DNA from: Cronobacter dublinensis subsp. dublinensis LMG 23823
GTDB taxonomy: Bacteria; Pseudomonadota; Gammaproteobacteria; Enterobacterales; Enterobacteriaceae
Direction of reading: 5' to 3'
DNA: 64,000 nt
Assembly (NCBI RefSeq): GCF_001277235.1
Contig: NZ_CP012266.1
Coordinates: forward strand, 1,426,001-1,490,000
Shown: positions 1-8,131 of the stretch, piece after piece
How positions within the stretch are numbered: the first letter of the stretch is position 1
How the letters are laid out: each line of letters begins with the position of its first letter
Notes under the pieces: generated by a model
The model's database searches: none
What the model saw: the letters and a program-made list of their open reading frames with translations, nothing else
Told to the model about the DNA's origin: nothing
Position numbers and translations under genes: made by a program

Positions 1-658
1 CGTCGACGGGCTGACGCTCGCGTTTACCGAAGGGGTGTTCAGCATGGATGGCGATCTCGCGCCGCTCGCTGACCTCGCTGCGCTGACGCAGGGCGCGCAG
101 ACGCTGTTGATGGTGGATGACGCCCACGGTATCGGCGTGCTGGGCCGCGAAGGGCGGGGCAGTTGCGACGTGGCAGGCGTCAGGCCTGACCTGCTTTTGG
201 TGACGTTCGGGAAGGCGTTCGGCCTGAGCGGCGCGGCGCTGCTGTGTAGCGAGTCGATGGCCGATTATTTGCTCCAGACCGCGCGACATCTCATCTACAG
301 CACCGCGATGCCGGGCGCCCAGGCGCAGGCGCTGCGCGCGGCGCTCACGGTCATCCGCGAGGGCGACGATCTGCGCACGCGTCTTGCGCGCAATATCGCC
401 CGGTTTCGCGCGGGGGCGGCGCAGTTGCCGCTGACGCTTGCCGGGTCTAACACCGCTATTCAACCGCTCATCGTCGGTGAAAACGGTGCCGCGCTGGCGC
501 TCGCCGCGAAACTGCGGGCGCGTGGCTGCTGGGTGACGGCTATTCGCCCGCCGACCGTGCCGCCCGGCACCGCGCGCCTGCGCCTGACGCTCAGCGCCGC
601 GCATCAGGATAGCGATATCGACGCGCTGCTGGAGGCGTTATATGACGCTTGCCGTTGA
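1..658 (+). CDS. bioF: 8-amino-7-oxononanoate synthase BioF, 3' part
   Basis: Partial gene: the 5' end lies before the window and the first complete codon starts at base 2. BioF is the PLP-dependent alpha-oxoamine synthase that condenses pimeloyl-ACP with L-alanine to make 8-amino-7-oxononanoate in biotin synthesis. Seen here: the TEGVFSMDGD stretch, the VDDAHG motif (aspartate contacting PLP and the following His), and the PLP-lysine segment TFGKAFG. The C-terminal small domain is complete. The last codons overlap the bioC start by 17 bases, which indicates translational coupling within a bioBFCD-type operon. Identification is firm; only the N-terminal half is missing. Confidence 0.96.
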   Translation, partial: VDGLTLAFTEGVFSMDGDLAPLADLAALTQGAQTLLMVDDAHGIGVLGREGRGSCDVAGVRPDLLLVTFGKAFGLSGAALLCSESMADYLLQTARHLIYSTAMPGAQAQALRAALTVIREGDDLRTRLARNIARFRAGAAQLPLTLAGSNTAIQPLIVGENGAALALAAKLRARGCWVTAIRPPTVPPGTARLRLTLSAAHQDSDIDALLEALYDACR

Positions 659-1400
659 TAAACGCGCCGTGGCCGCCGCGTTTGGCCGCGCGGCGCACAG
701 CTATGACGATTTCGCGGCCCTCCAGCGCCAGAGCGCGCGGTTGCTGGCGGAACACTGCGGCGCGCAGGGCATCGCAACGGTGCTGGACGCGGGCTGCGGC
801 ACCGGCGCGGGGAGCCTCGACTGGCGCGCGCGCGGCTGCGACGTGACGGCGTTCGATTTAAGCCCCGGCATGCTGGCCCAGGCGCGCGAACGCCGCGCCG
901 CGCACCGCTTCATCCAGGGCGATATCGAGGCGCTGCCGTTTGCTGACGCATGCTTTGATCTCGTCTGGAGCAACCTGGCGGTACAGTGGTGCCAGAGCCT
1001 TTCCGTGGCGCTGGCGCAGATGCTGCGCGTCGCGCGGCCCGGCGGGCGGGTGGCGTTCAGCACGCTGGCGCACGGCTCGCTGGGCGAGCTCCATCAGGCA
1101 TGGGCGGCGGTGGATGACCGCTCCCACGCCAACACTTTCGCGAGCCCCGAATCGATACACGCCGCCGCGCCGGCGGCCCGTATGACGCTGCGCCAGCACC
1201 CGGTGACGCTGCTGTTCGGCGACGCCCTCGGCGCGATGCACTCGCTGAAGGGCATCGGTGCGACCCATCTGCACGCCGGACGCGAGAGCCGCACGCTCAC
1301 GCGTCGCCAGCTGCGCGCGCTGGAAGAGGCCTGGCCGCGAAAAGAGGGCGGTTTCCCGCTGACTTACCATTTGATTTCTGGAGTGATTGAACGTGACTGA
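642..1400 (+). CDS. bioC: Malonyl-ACP O-methyltransferase BioC
   Basis: The predicted protein has 252 residues. BioC uses S-adenosylmethionine to methylate the free carboxyl of malonyl-ACP, so that fatty acid synthesis can build the pimeloyl chain for biotin. The SAM-binding motif I, VLDAGCGTG, lies at about residues 47-55, followed by the class I Rossmann order with FDLSPGML and the LVWSNLAVQW segment seen in BioC proteins. The start lies inside the end of bioF (17-base overlap) and the stop lies inside the start of bioD. The gene is therefore the middle member of a tightly coupled bioF-bioC-bioD run. Length and neighbours match enterobacterial BioC. Confidence 0.96.
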   Translation: MTLAVDKRAVAAAFGRAAHSYDDFAALQRQSARLLAEHCGAQGIATVLDAGCGTGAGSLDWRARGCDVTAFDLSPGMLAQARERRAAHRFIQGDIEALPFADACFDLVWSNLAVQWCQSLSVALAQMLRVARPGGRVAFSTLAHGSLGELHQAWAAVDDRSHANTFASPESIHAAAPAARMTLRQHPVTLLFGDALGAMHSLKGIGATHLHAGRESRTLTRRQLRALEEAWPRKEGGFPLTYHLISGVIERD

Positions 1401-2076
1401 ACGCTGGTTTATTACCGGAACCGATACGGAAGTGGGCAAAACTATCGCCAGCTGCGCGCTGCTCGAAGCGGCAAAGGCCGCAGGGCATCGCGCGGTGGGC
1501 TACAAGCCGGTCGCTTCCGGCAGCGAAATGACCCCGCAGGGACTGCGCAACAGCGACGCGCTCGCGCTCCAGCGCCACAGCAGCGTGGCGCTGGGCTATG
1601 AGCAGGTAAATCCGCTGACGTTCGAAGAACCCACCTCGCCGCATATCGCAAGCCAGGAAGAAGGGCGAGCGATTGATTTCACGGTGCTCTCCGCGGGCCT
1701 GCGCGCGCTGGAGTCGCAGGCCGACTGGGTGCTGGTAGAAGGCGCGGGCGGCTGGTTTACGCCGCTTGCCGACGATGCCACCTTTGCCGACTGGGTACAG
1801 CAGGAGCGCCTGCCGGTGATTCTGGTGGTCGGCGTGAAGCTTGGCTGCATCAACCACGCGCTGCTGACCGCGCAGGCGGTACAGGCCGCCGGGCTGCGTC
1901 TCGCGGGCTGGGTGGCGAACGATGTGCAGCCGCCGGGCCGCCGTCATGAGGCGTATCTCAACACGCTGCAACGCCTGCTGCCCGCGCCGATGCTCGGCGA
2001 GATCCCGTGGCTTTGCGGCGAGCCGGATGTGACGCCTGCCGCGCAGTGGCTCGATCTCAGTAAACTGGCGCGCTAA
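1393..2076 (+). CDS. bioD: Dethiobiotin synthetase BioD
   Basis: The predicted protein has 227 residues. BioD closes the ureido ring of dethiobiotin from 7,8-diaminopelargonate, CO2 and ATP. The P-loop GTDTEVGKT is at residues 9-17, the catalytic-lysine segment YKPVASG follows at 37-43, and the EGAGGW substrate loop is present. I choose the GTG at 1393 as the start. It has a GGAG ribosome site about ten bases upstream and gives the family's usual N-terminus; the TTG at 1387 would add two residues. The start overlaps the bioC stop by eight bases. The 3' end overlaps by four bases the end of the opposite-strand ABC ATPase gene. Confidence 0.95.
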   Translation: MTERWFITGTDTEVGKTIASCALLEAAKAAGHRAVGYKPVASGSEMTPQGLRNSDALALQRHSSVALGYEQVNPLTFEEPTSPHIASQEEGRAIDFTVLSAGLRALESQADWVLVEGAGGWFTPLADDATFADWVQQERLPVILVVGVKLGCINHALLTAQAVQAAGLRLAGWVANDVQPPGRRHEAYLNTLQRLLPAPMLGEIPWLCGEPDVTPAAQWLDLSKLAR

Positions 2077-2783
2077 GGCGTTATCCAGTGCGTCATGCGC
2101 GCATCGGTTAACTGCGCCACGCTGCCGCGGGCCACGGCGCGCCCGCGATGCAGCAGACAGAAGCGATCCGCCACCCGGCGGATAAACGCCAGATGGCGCT
2201 CCACCAGCAGCAGACCCATGCCCCACTCGCGGTTAAGCCGCACCAGAATATCTCCCAGACGCGGGATAAACGCCTGCGCGAGCCCGCGCGTCGGTTCATC
2301 GAGGATCAGCAGGCGCGGGCGCGTGACCAGCGCCTGGGCCAGCGTCAGCTGATGCGCGACCTCCGGCGTCAGGCGCGAGGCCTGTGCGTGGCGCTCGTCA
2401 TACAGCGCCGGGAAGAGGTCGAATACCGGCTCTGGCAGCGCGGCGGCGACATGAGGTTGGGCGAGCAGGGCGATATGCAGATTTTCTTCGACGGTGAGCT
2501 GCGAAAAATAGCGTCGCTCCTGCGGCACGTAGCTGATGCCGAGCGCCGCGCGCGCCTGCGCCCCAACGCGCATGAGCTCCTGCGGCGCGCGTCCGGCCTC
2601 GCGCCAGAGAATGCTGCCGCTTTTAACGGGCAGATACCCGGCCACGCAGTTCAGCAGCGTGGTTTTCCCCATGCCCGGCGCGCCAATGACGCAGGTGCAC
2701 TCTCCCGGCAGTAAATCGAGGCTGACATCCCACAAGCTGTGCTGTGTGCCGTAAAAGTGGTTAACCGCGTGCAGACTTAACAT
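2073..2783 (-). CDS. Orphan UrtE/LivF-type ABC transporter ATPase with degenerate signature
   Basis: The predicted protein has 236 residues and resembles the ATP-binding subunits of branched-chain amino acid or urea importers (LivF/UrtE). Walker A GAPGMGKT is at 34-41, the Q-loop YVPQER at about 85-90, Walker B LLILDEP at about 158-164, and an H-loop-like VERHLAF follows. The canonical LSGGQ signature is replaced by LTPEVAHQ at about 138-145, so ATP hydrolysis by the usual head-to-tail dimer is doubtful. The start at 2783 has AAGGAG about six bases upstream; the reading frame stays open further upstream but without a better start. No permease, binding protein or partner ATPase lies beside it. 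It may be a relic or a repurposed ATPase; the substrate is unknown. Confidence 0.8.
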   Translation of the reverse strand: MLSLHAVNHFYGTQHSLWDVSLDLLPGECTCVIGAPGMGKTTLLNCVAGYLPVKSGSILWREAGRAPQELMRVGAQARAALGISYVPQERRYFSQLTVEENLHIALLAQPHVAAALPEPVFDLFPALYDERHAQASRLTPEVAHQLTLAQALVTRPRLLILDEPTRGLAQAFIPRLGDILVRLNREWGMGLLLVERHLAFIRRVADRFCLLHRGRAVARGSVAQLTDARMTHWITP

Positions 2784-3573
2784 GGCGCTTCTCCTTGAGA
2801 CAGGGTATCGGAAAACAACGTTAGCGCGCCGCGCATAAGCCCGGCTGCGCTGTGACTTCCCCGGCCTGCCCACGCATCCTGCTTCGCTCCCCGGCAAGGA
2901 CGAAGAGCGGGTGTAGTTCCGGTAACAGGGCCATTGCAATTCCCTTGCCAGCCAGTGAAAACGCCTTTGATTGTCCCGGGAATTGAGACTAAACCTAAAG
3001 GAACGGCGGCAAGCCAGTGCGTTATTCTGGCGAAAGCCGCCCGGCGTGCACTTTTTGAGTGCCGCAACAGGCGTGGTTTTGGTGCAGCGCGGGCGCAGGC
3101 AACGCGAAAATGGGGGAAAAGGCCTACGTCAGACACGCCGGTCGGAGGCGCGGACACCGCGAAAACCAGGCGGGAAAATTTTTTTCTGCGTCCAAAACCG
3201 AGGCCCGGCGCGATTCGCCCACGCGGCGCGCTTTCAGGGCTGGAGGCAGTTATCCACTATTCCTGTGGATAACCTTGTGCATTAGAGTTAGAAAACGCGC
3301 CGTAAGCGAGAGCGGATGCGGGTTCCACCCGATCTGGCGCGAAAGCCGTCTTTTATGAAAAATCATTAAGAATTAGCAGGTTAATTAAAAGCAAGCCATG
3401 AAGGAAAAGTGTCATCTGCTGCAACAAAAGTATCACAGCTTCACTTGACAAATGTTAAAGAACAAAAAGTTCTGGGGATAACCGCCGCCCGCCAGTGTTT
3501 TATCTGGTAGACCGCGAAATTTTCTTCGTTCCGACCGGAAAAAAGGCGGCAGAGACACTATCCGCGCCGCGGC
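2784..3573. other. Long non-coding stretch upstream of uvrB
   Basis: Nearly 800 bases with no convincing gene. Short open frames exist on both strands, but they show no recognisable domain, no good ribosome site and no conserved start. The stretch holds a pair of inverted DnaA boxes (3250-3272), a third weaker DnaA-like site (3473-3481, TGGGGATAA) and a TTGACA hexamer at 3445-3450. It probably serves as the promoter and control region for uvrB and for the opposite-strand ABC ATPase gene. Confidence 0.5.
3250..3272. promoter_or_regulatory. Inverted pair of DnaA boxes upstream of uvrB
   Basis: TTATCCACT (3250-3258) faces TGTGGATAA (3264-3272), the latter a perfect consensus DnaA box on the minus strand. 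The two sites are five bases apart in opposite orientation. A DnaA-binding site in the distal promoter region of uvrB is described in E. coli, which makes a conserved regulatory role plausible; binding here is inferred. Confidence 0.6.
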
Positions 3574-3593
3574 TACTGATTTTATATCCAGTA
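3574..3593. promoter_or_regulatory. LexA box (SOS operator) of uvrB
   Basis: TACTGATTTTATATCCAGTA has the CTG-N10-CAG core and AT-rich centre of a LexA operator and lies 77 bases before the uvrB start. The E. coli uvrB operator occupies the same place, so DNA-damage induction of uvrB is expected. Confidence 0.88.
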
Positions 3594-3670
3594 TTTAACG
3601 CTGGCAAAAATCGCTGCGGTGAGTACAATTAACGCTCTGTCCCGCGCAAATCTTCATCAGGTGTTTCTTC

Positions 3671-5692
3671 ATGAGCAAACCGTTCAAACTCAACTCCGCT
3701 TTCAAACCTTCCGGCGACCAGCCAGAGGCTATCCGCCGCATCAAGGAAGGGCTGGAGGACGGACTGGCGCACCAGACGCTGCTGGGGGTGACGGGCTCGG
3801 GTAAGACCTTCACCATGGCGAACGTGATAGCCGATTTGCAGCGCCCGACGATGGTGCTGGCGCCCAACAAAACGCTGGCCGCGCAGCTCTACGGCGAGAT
3901 GAAAGAGTTCTTCCCGGAGAACGCCGTCGAGTATTTCGTCTCCTACTACGACTACTACCAGCCGGAAGCCTATGTGCCGAGCTCTGACACCTTTATCGAA
4001 AAGGACGCGTCGGTGAACGAGCATATTGAGCAGATGCGTCTGTCGGCGACCAAAGCGCTGCTTGAGCGCCGCGATGTCGTGGTGGTGGCGTCGGTGTCGG
4101 CTATCTACGGTCTGGGCGATCCTGATCTCTATCTGAAAATGATGCTGCATCTCACCAAAGGGATGATTATCGACCAGCGCGCTATCCTGCGCCGTCTCGC
4201 GGAGCTGCAATATACCCGCAACGACCAGGCGTTTCAGCGCGGCACCTTCCGCGTGCGCGGCGAGGTGATTGATATCTTCCCGGCGGAATCGGACGACCTG
4301 GCGTTGCGCGTCGAGCTGTTTGACGAAGAGGTGGAGCGGCTGTCGCTGTTCGACCCGCTGACCGGCACCGTGGATTCCATCATCCAGCGTTTCACCGTCT
4401 ACCCGAAAACGCACTACGTCACCCCGCGCGAGCGCATCGTGCAGGCGATGGAAGAGATTAAAGTGGAGCTGGCGGAGCGTCGCAAGGTACTGCTTGAGAA
4501 CAATAAACTGCTGGAAGAGCAGCGTCTTACCCAGCGCACCCAGTTTGACCTCGAAATGATGAACGAGCTCGGCTATTGCTCGGGCATCGAGAACTACTCG
4601 CGCTATCTCTCAGGCCGCGGGCCGGGCGAGGCGCCGCCGACGCTGTTTGACTACCTGCCGGCGGACGGGCTGCTGGTTATCGACGAATCACACGTTACCA
4701 TTCCGCAAATCGGCGGGATGTTCCGCGGCGACCGGGCGCGCAAAGAGACGCTGGTGGAATATGGCTTCCGCCTGCCGTCGGCGCTGGATAACCGTCCGCT
4801 GAAATTTGAAGAGTTCGAAGCGCTGGCGCCGCAGACGGTTTACGTCTCGGCGACGCCGGGCAACTATGAGCTCGAAAAGTCGGGCAGCGAAATTATCGAT
4901 CAGGTGGTGCGCCCGACCGGGCTGCTCGACCCGATTATCGAAGTGCGCCCGGTAGCGACGCAGGTGGACGATCTGCTGTCAGAGATCCGCAAGCGCGTGG
5001 CCATCAACGAGCGCGTGCTGGTCACGACGCTCACCAAGCGCATGGCCGAAGATTTAACCGAATATCTGGAAGAGCACGGCGAGAAAGTGCGCTATCTGCA
5101 CTCGGATATCGACACGGTCGAACGTATGGAAATTATTCGCGATCTGCGTCTTGGCGAGTTCGACGTGCTGGTGGGTATCAACCTGCTGCGTGAGGGGCTG
5201 GATATGCCCGAGGTCTCGCTGGTGGCAATCCTTGACGCCGATAAAGAGGGCTTCCTGCGTTCCGAGCGCTCGCTTATCCAGACCATCGGCCGCGCGGCGC
5301 GTAACGTCAACGGTAAAGCGATTCTCTACGGCGACAAAATCACGCCATCAATGGCGAGAGCCATCGGCGAAACCGAGCGCCGCCGCGAGAAGCAGCAGCG
5401 TTATAACGAAGAGCACGGCATCGTGCCGCAGGGGCTCAACAAGAAAGTGGTGGATATTCTGGCGCTTGGCGAGAATATCGCCAAAACCAAGCCGAAAGGC
5501 CGCGGCAAAGGCCGCAGCGTAGCCGATGTCGAAGCCGCTGAACTGGCGCTCACGCCGAAAGCGTTGCAGCAGAAAATTCATCAGCTCGAAGCGCAGATGG
5601 TGCAGCACGCCCAGAACCTGGAGTTCGAAGAGGCCGCGCAGCTGCGCGACAAGCTCCATCAGCTGCGCGAGCTGTTTATCGCCGCGTCGTAA
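3671..5692 (+). CDS. uvrB: Excinuclease ABC subunit B
   Basis: The predicted protein has 673 residues, the family's normal length. UvrB is the damage-verifying helicase-like subunit of nucleotide excision repair: it is loaded by UvrA2, then recruits UvrC for the dual incision. Walker A GVTGSGKT is at 39-46, and the beta-hairpin YYDYYQPEAYVP that clamps the strand follows. The helicase motifs DESH and SATPG and the C-terminal motif QTIGRAARN are present. The last about 45 residues form the UVR coiled-coil (LEFEEAAQLRDK) that contacts UvrC. A LexA box precedes the gene. Downstream comes a convergent pair of dispersed palindromes before yvcK. Confidence 0.98.
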   Translation: MSKPFKLNSAFKPSGDQPEAIRRIKEGLEDGLAHQTLLGVTGSGKTFTMANVIADLQRPTMVLAPNKTLAAQLYGEMKEFFPENAVEYFVSYYDYYQPEAYVPSSDTFIEKDASVNEHIEQMRLSATKALLERRDVVVVASVSAIYGLGDPDLYLKMMLHLTKGMIIDQRAILRRLAELQYTRNDQAFQRGTFRVRGEVIDIFPAESDDLALRVELFDEEVERLSLFDPLTGTVDSIIQRFTVYPKTHYVTPRERIVQAMEEIKVELAERRKVLLENNKLLEEQRLTQRTQFDLEMMNELGYCSGIENYSRYLSGRGPGEAPPTLFDYLPADGLLVIDESHVTIPQIGGMFRGDRARKETLVEYGFRLPSALDNRPLKFEEFEALAPQTVYVSATPGNYELEKSGSEIIDQVVRPTGLLDPIIEVRPVATQVDDLLSEIRKRVAINERVLVTTLTKRMAEDLTEYLEEHGEKVRYLHSDIDTVERMEIIRDLRLGEFDVLVGINLLREGLDMPEVSLVAILDADKEGFLRSERSLIQTIGRAARNVNGKAILYGDKITPSMARAIGETERRREKQQRYNEEHGIVPQGLNKKVVDILALGENIAKTKPKGRGKGRSVADVEAAELALTPKALQQKIHQLEAQMVQHAQNLEFEEAAQLRDKLHQLRELFIAAS

Positions 5693-5699
5693 TGTTTTG

Positions 5700-5833
5700 G
5701 TGTGATGTGATGTGATGTGCGCGGCGGGTGCGCTAACGCTTACCCGCCCTACAAAAAATCACGTCGCTCACCCGCCGTGATTTAATCAACAACGTGGTTT
5801 ACCCAGGGCGGGTAATCGAAGCGCACCCGCCAT
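5700..5833. repeat. Tandem pentamer and inverted pair of dispersed palindromic repeats (uvrB/yvcK)
   Basis: Right after the uvrB stop is a short tandem of TGTGA/GATGT units (about 5700-5718). It is followed by copy 1 of a dispersed repeat (5723-5752; GGCGGGTGCGCTAACGCTTA, then CCCGCCCTAC). Copy 2 lies in the opposite orientation at about 5805-5833. Each copy is itself an imperfect palindrome, so the two could form separate hairpins or one long stem. They sit between convergent genes, where BIME-like elements usually lie. Confidence 0.8.
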
Positions 5834-5867
5834 CACCACAGCCCCGTCGTCACGGTACCTCAACGTA

Positions 5868-6776
5868 TTACCCCAACGCCTGGATCGCTTTTTCGAGCGC
5901 GACGCGCAACAAATGGCGGTCGTGGCGGTAGGGGATATCGCTCGCTTCGAGCGGCTCCTGGATGATAATCCGGTCCTGCGCGCCGCTGACATCCACTTTC
6001 GGGCCGACAACTACGGCGTCCACCACGCGTTTACCGACATACGCTTCCATCAGCGCCAGCTTTTCTTCGAGACGCAGCGCGGCGGCGGCCGGGCTCAGTT
6101 CGCGGCCCAGATTGCCGATATACACCATCGGCGCGGGCGTGCGGCGCAGCGCCTGCGCGAGGTCATCCAGCAACAGCAGCGGCATCAGGCTGGTGTAAAA
6201 ACTGCCGGGGCCGATGATGATTAAATCAGCCTCGGCGATCGCCTCGACCGCCTCGCGCGTCGCCTGCACCTTCGGGTAGAGCATCAGCTCTTTTGGCGGG
6301 TGGCTCAGCAAATCGATATTCACCTCGCCATACACTTCGTTGTCATCGCGATCGATGGCCATCAGATCCACCGGCTGTTCAGACATCGGAATTAAGAACG
6401 CGTCCACTTTAAGCAGATTGCGGATGAGATTGATCGCCTCAAGCGGCCGCACGCTCAGGTGATCGAGCGCCTTTAACATGAGATTTCCGAGGTTATGCCC
6501 CGAAAGTTCTCCGTTACCTCCAAAACGGTACTCAAACATCGCCGACGCGACGCTCGGTTCGGTAATTAACTGATTCAGACAGTTGCGCATATCGCCCCAG
6601 GCGATGCCGCCTTCCGAGCGTCGGATACGGCCCGTCGAGCCGCCGTTATCGGTCGTGGTGACAATGCCTGTCAGGCGTGAACCCAGAGAAGAGAGCGAGG
6701 ACATAACGCGTCCTAAACCGTGACCGCCGCCGAGCGCTACCACCCGGTCGAGATCCGCAAACGTGCGATTGCGCAT
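5868..6776 (-). CDS. yvcK: YvcK/YbhK family gluconeogenesis factor (CofD-like)
   Basis: The predicted protein has 302 residues and belongs to the UPF0052/CofD-like Rossmann family (ybhK in E. coli). Family members bind UDP-sugars and are needed for growth on gluconeogenic carbon sources and for cell-wall regulation in Bacillus; the role in enterobacteria is less clear. The N-terminal nucleotide-binding motif VVALGGGHGLGR is at about 12-23, and TTDNGGSTGR and GDMRNCLNQL follow. The GPGSFYTS and YIGNL motifs mark the C-terminal half. The gene is divergent from moaA and convergent with uvrB, the same arrangement as in E. coli. The start at 6776 gives the usual family N-terminus. Confidence 0.9.
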   Translation of the reverse strand: MRNRTFADLDRVVALGGGHGLGRVMSSLSSLGSRLTGIVTTTDNGGSTGRIRRSEGGIAWGDMRNCLNQLITEPSVASAMFEYRFGGNGELSGHNLGNLMLKALDHLSVRPLEAINLIRNLLKVDAFLIPMSEQPVDLMAIDRDDNEVYGEVNIDLLSHPPKELMLYPKVQATREAVEAIAEADLIIIGPGSFYTSLMPLLLLDDLAQALRRTPAPMVYIGNLGRELSPAAAALRLEEKLALMEAYVGKRVVDAVVVGPKVDVSGAQDRIIIQEPLEASDIPYRHDRHLLRVALEKAIQALG

Positions 6777-7049
6777 ACCTAATCCTTATTATATCAATCC
6801 GCCTACGGTAGCTGAAAAACGCCAGAAAAACGATCTGCTGGCGCTGAAAATGACACACATCAAAGTGAAAGCGGGGTTTTTACGTATTCTGGTGCGCGTA
6901 ACGGAAATAACGCCGTTATATATCAATTTATATAGCGAAATCGCGCGTGGCGAAACAGGCCGTAACGCGCTACTATCGCGGCTGGCAGGTTTAATAACCT
7001 GAATATGACACTCAAGCCTTTGCGCCTACGTTTTCAATAAAATATGGCG
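6777..7049. other. Divergent yvcK/moaA promoter region
   Basis: AT-richer intergenic DNA between the divergent yvcK and moaA genes. A 79-codon open frame (6763-7002, plus strand) overlaps the start of yvcK and shows no domain or ribosome site; I treat it as chance. This stretch should hold the promoters of both genes, but no single promoter stands out. Confidence 0.4.
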
Positions 7050-7118
7050 CTCTGGCCGTGGCGAAACGCCACCAGGGTGCAGGAAGAAATGACTGCATCT
7101 CCCGAATTGGAAAGGTGT
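7050..7118 (+). ncRNA. Molybdenum cofactor (Moco) riboswitch in the moaA leader
   Basis: The leader of moaA carries the Moco RNA motif known from E. coli moaA. There is a GTGGCG-AAA-CGCCAC hairpin (7058-7072), the conserved AGGGTGCAGGAAGAAATGAC stretch, a TGCAG/CTGCA pairing (7078-7082 with 7093-7097), and the CCCGAATTGGAAAGG tail that runs into the ribosome site. In the known system Moco binding lowers moaA operon expression by hiding the start site. The identification rests on matching the E. coli leader and its pairing. Confidence 0.88.
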
Positions 7119-7120
7119 AC

Positions 7121-8110
7121 ATGGCTTCTCAACTTACCGATGCGTTTGCGCGTAAGTTCTATTACTTACGCCTGTCAGTGACTGACGTCTGCAACTTTCG
7201 TTGCACCTACTGTCTGCCGGAGGGTTACAGGCCCGCTGGCGTCACCAACAAAGGCTTTCTCTCGCTTGACGAAATCCGTCGCGTGACACGCGCGTTCGCG
7301 GCGCTCGGCACGGAAAAAGTGCGTCTCACCGGCGGTGAGCCGTCGCTGCGCCGCGATTTTTGCGACATCATCGCCGCCGTGCGTGAAAACCCCTCTGTTC
7401 GTCAGATTGCCGTGACGACCAACGGCTACCGGCTCGCGCGCGACGTCGCGCAGTGGCGCGAGGCCGGGCTCACGGCGGTTAACGTCAGCGTCGACAGCCT
7501 CGACGCCCGCCAGTTTCACGCGATTACCGGCCAGGACAAATTCCGCCAGGTGATGGCGGGCATCGACGCCGCGTTTGACGCAGGCTTTGCGAAGGTGAAA
7601 GTCAACACCGTGCTGATGCGCGATGTGAACCATCACCAGCTCGACACCTTCCTCAACTGGATCAAAACCCGCCCCATCCAGCTACGCTTTATTGAGCTGA
7701 TGGAAACGGGCGAGGGCAGCGAACTCTTTCGCAAGCACCATATCTCGGGCGCGACTCTGCGCGAGGAGCTGCTGAAACGCGGCTGGATCCACCAGCTGCG
7801 CAGCCGCGCCGACGGCCCGGCGCAGGTCTTCTGCCACCCGGATTACGACGGTGAAATCGGGCTTATCATGCCCTATGAGAAAGATTTCTGCGCCAGCTGC
7901 AACCGCCTGCGCGTCTCGTCGGTCGGCAAACTGCATCTGTGCCTGTTCGGCGACGGCGGCGTGGATCTGCGCGATCTGCTGGCCGAAGAAGGGCAGCAGG
8001 CGGCGCTGATGGCGCGTATCGAAGAGGCGCTGCGCGGTAAAAAGCAAACCCATTTCCTGCATCAGGGCAATACCGGCATCACCCAGAATCTGTCCTACAT
8101 CGGCGGCTGA
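7121..8110 (+). CDS. moaA: GTP 3',8-cyclase MoaA
   Basis: The predicted protein has 329 residues, the E. coli length. This radical-SAM enzyme converts GTP to 3',8-cyclo-GTP, the first step of molybdopterin synthesis, together with MoaC. The radical-SAM cluster motif CNFRCTYC places the cysteines at residues 24, 28 and 31. The GGEP SAM-binding motif follows, and the C-terminal second-cluster cysteines are in CASCNRLRVS and HLCLF. I choose the ATG at 7121, which follows AAAGGTGTAC and gives the standard MASQL start. The longer frame from 7058 would translate through the riboswitch. First gene of moaABCDE. Confidence 0.97.
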   Translation: MASQLTDAFARKFYYLRLSVTDVCNFRCTYCLPEGYRPAGVTNKGFLSLDEIRRVTRAFAALGTEKVRLTGGEPSLRRDFCDIIAAVRENPSVRQIAVTTNGYRLARDVAQWREAGLTAVNVSVDSLDARQFHAITGQDKFRQVMAGIDAAFDAGFAKVKVNTVLMRDVNHHQLDTFLNWIKTRPIQLRFIELMETGEGSELFRKHHISGATLREELLKRGWIHQLRSRADGPAQVFCHPDYDGEIGLIMPYEKDFCASCNRLRVSSVGKLHLCLFGDGGVDLRDLLAEEGQQAALMARIEEALRGKKQTHFLHQGNTGITQNLSYIGG

Positions 8111-8131
8111 CGCCGCGTACAAGGAGTCACT

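Noticed and set aside
2777..3157. Open frame of 126 codons upstream of the ABC ATPase, minus strand
   Set aside because: No ribosome site, no domain, Arg/Ala/Gly-rich composition typical of chance frames in GC-rich DNA; no similarity to an ABC partner such as UrtD.
6763..7002. 79-codon frame between yvcK and moaA
   Set aside because: Overlaps the yvcK start on the other strand, has no ribosome site and no recognisable family.
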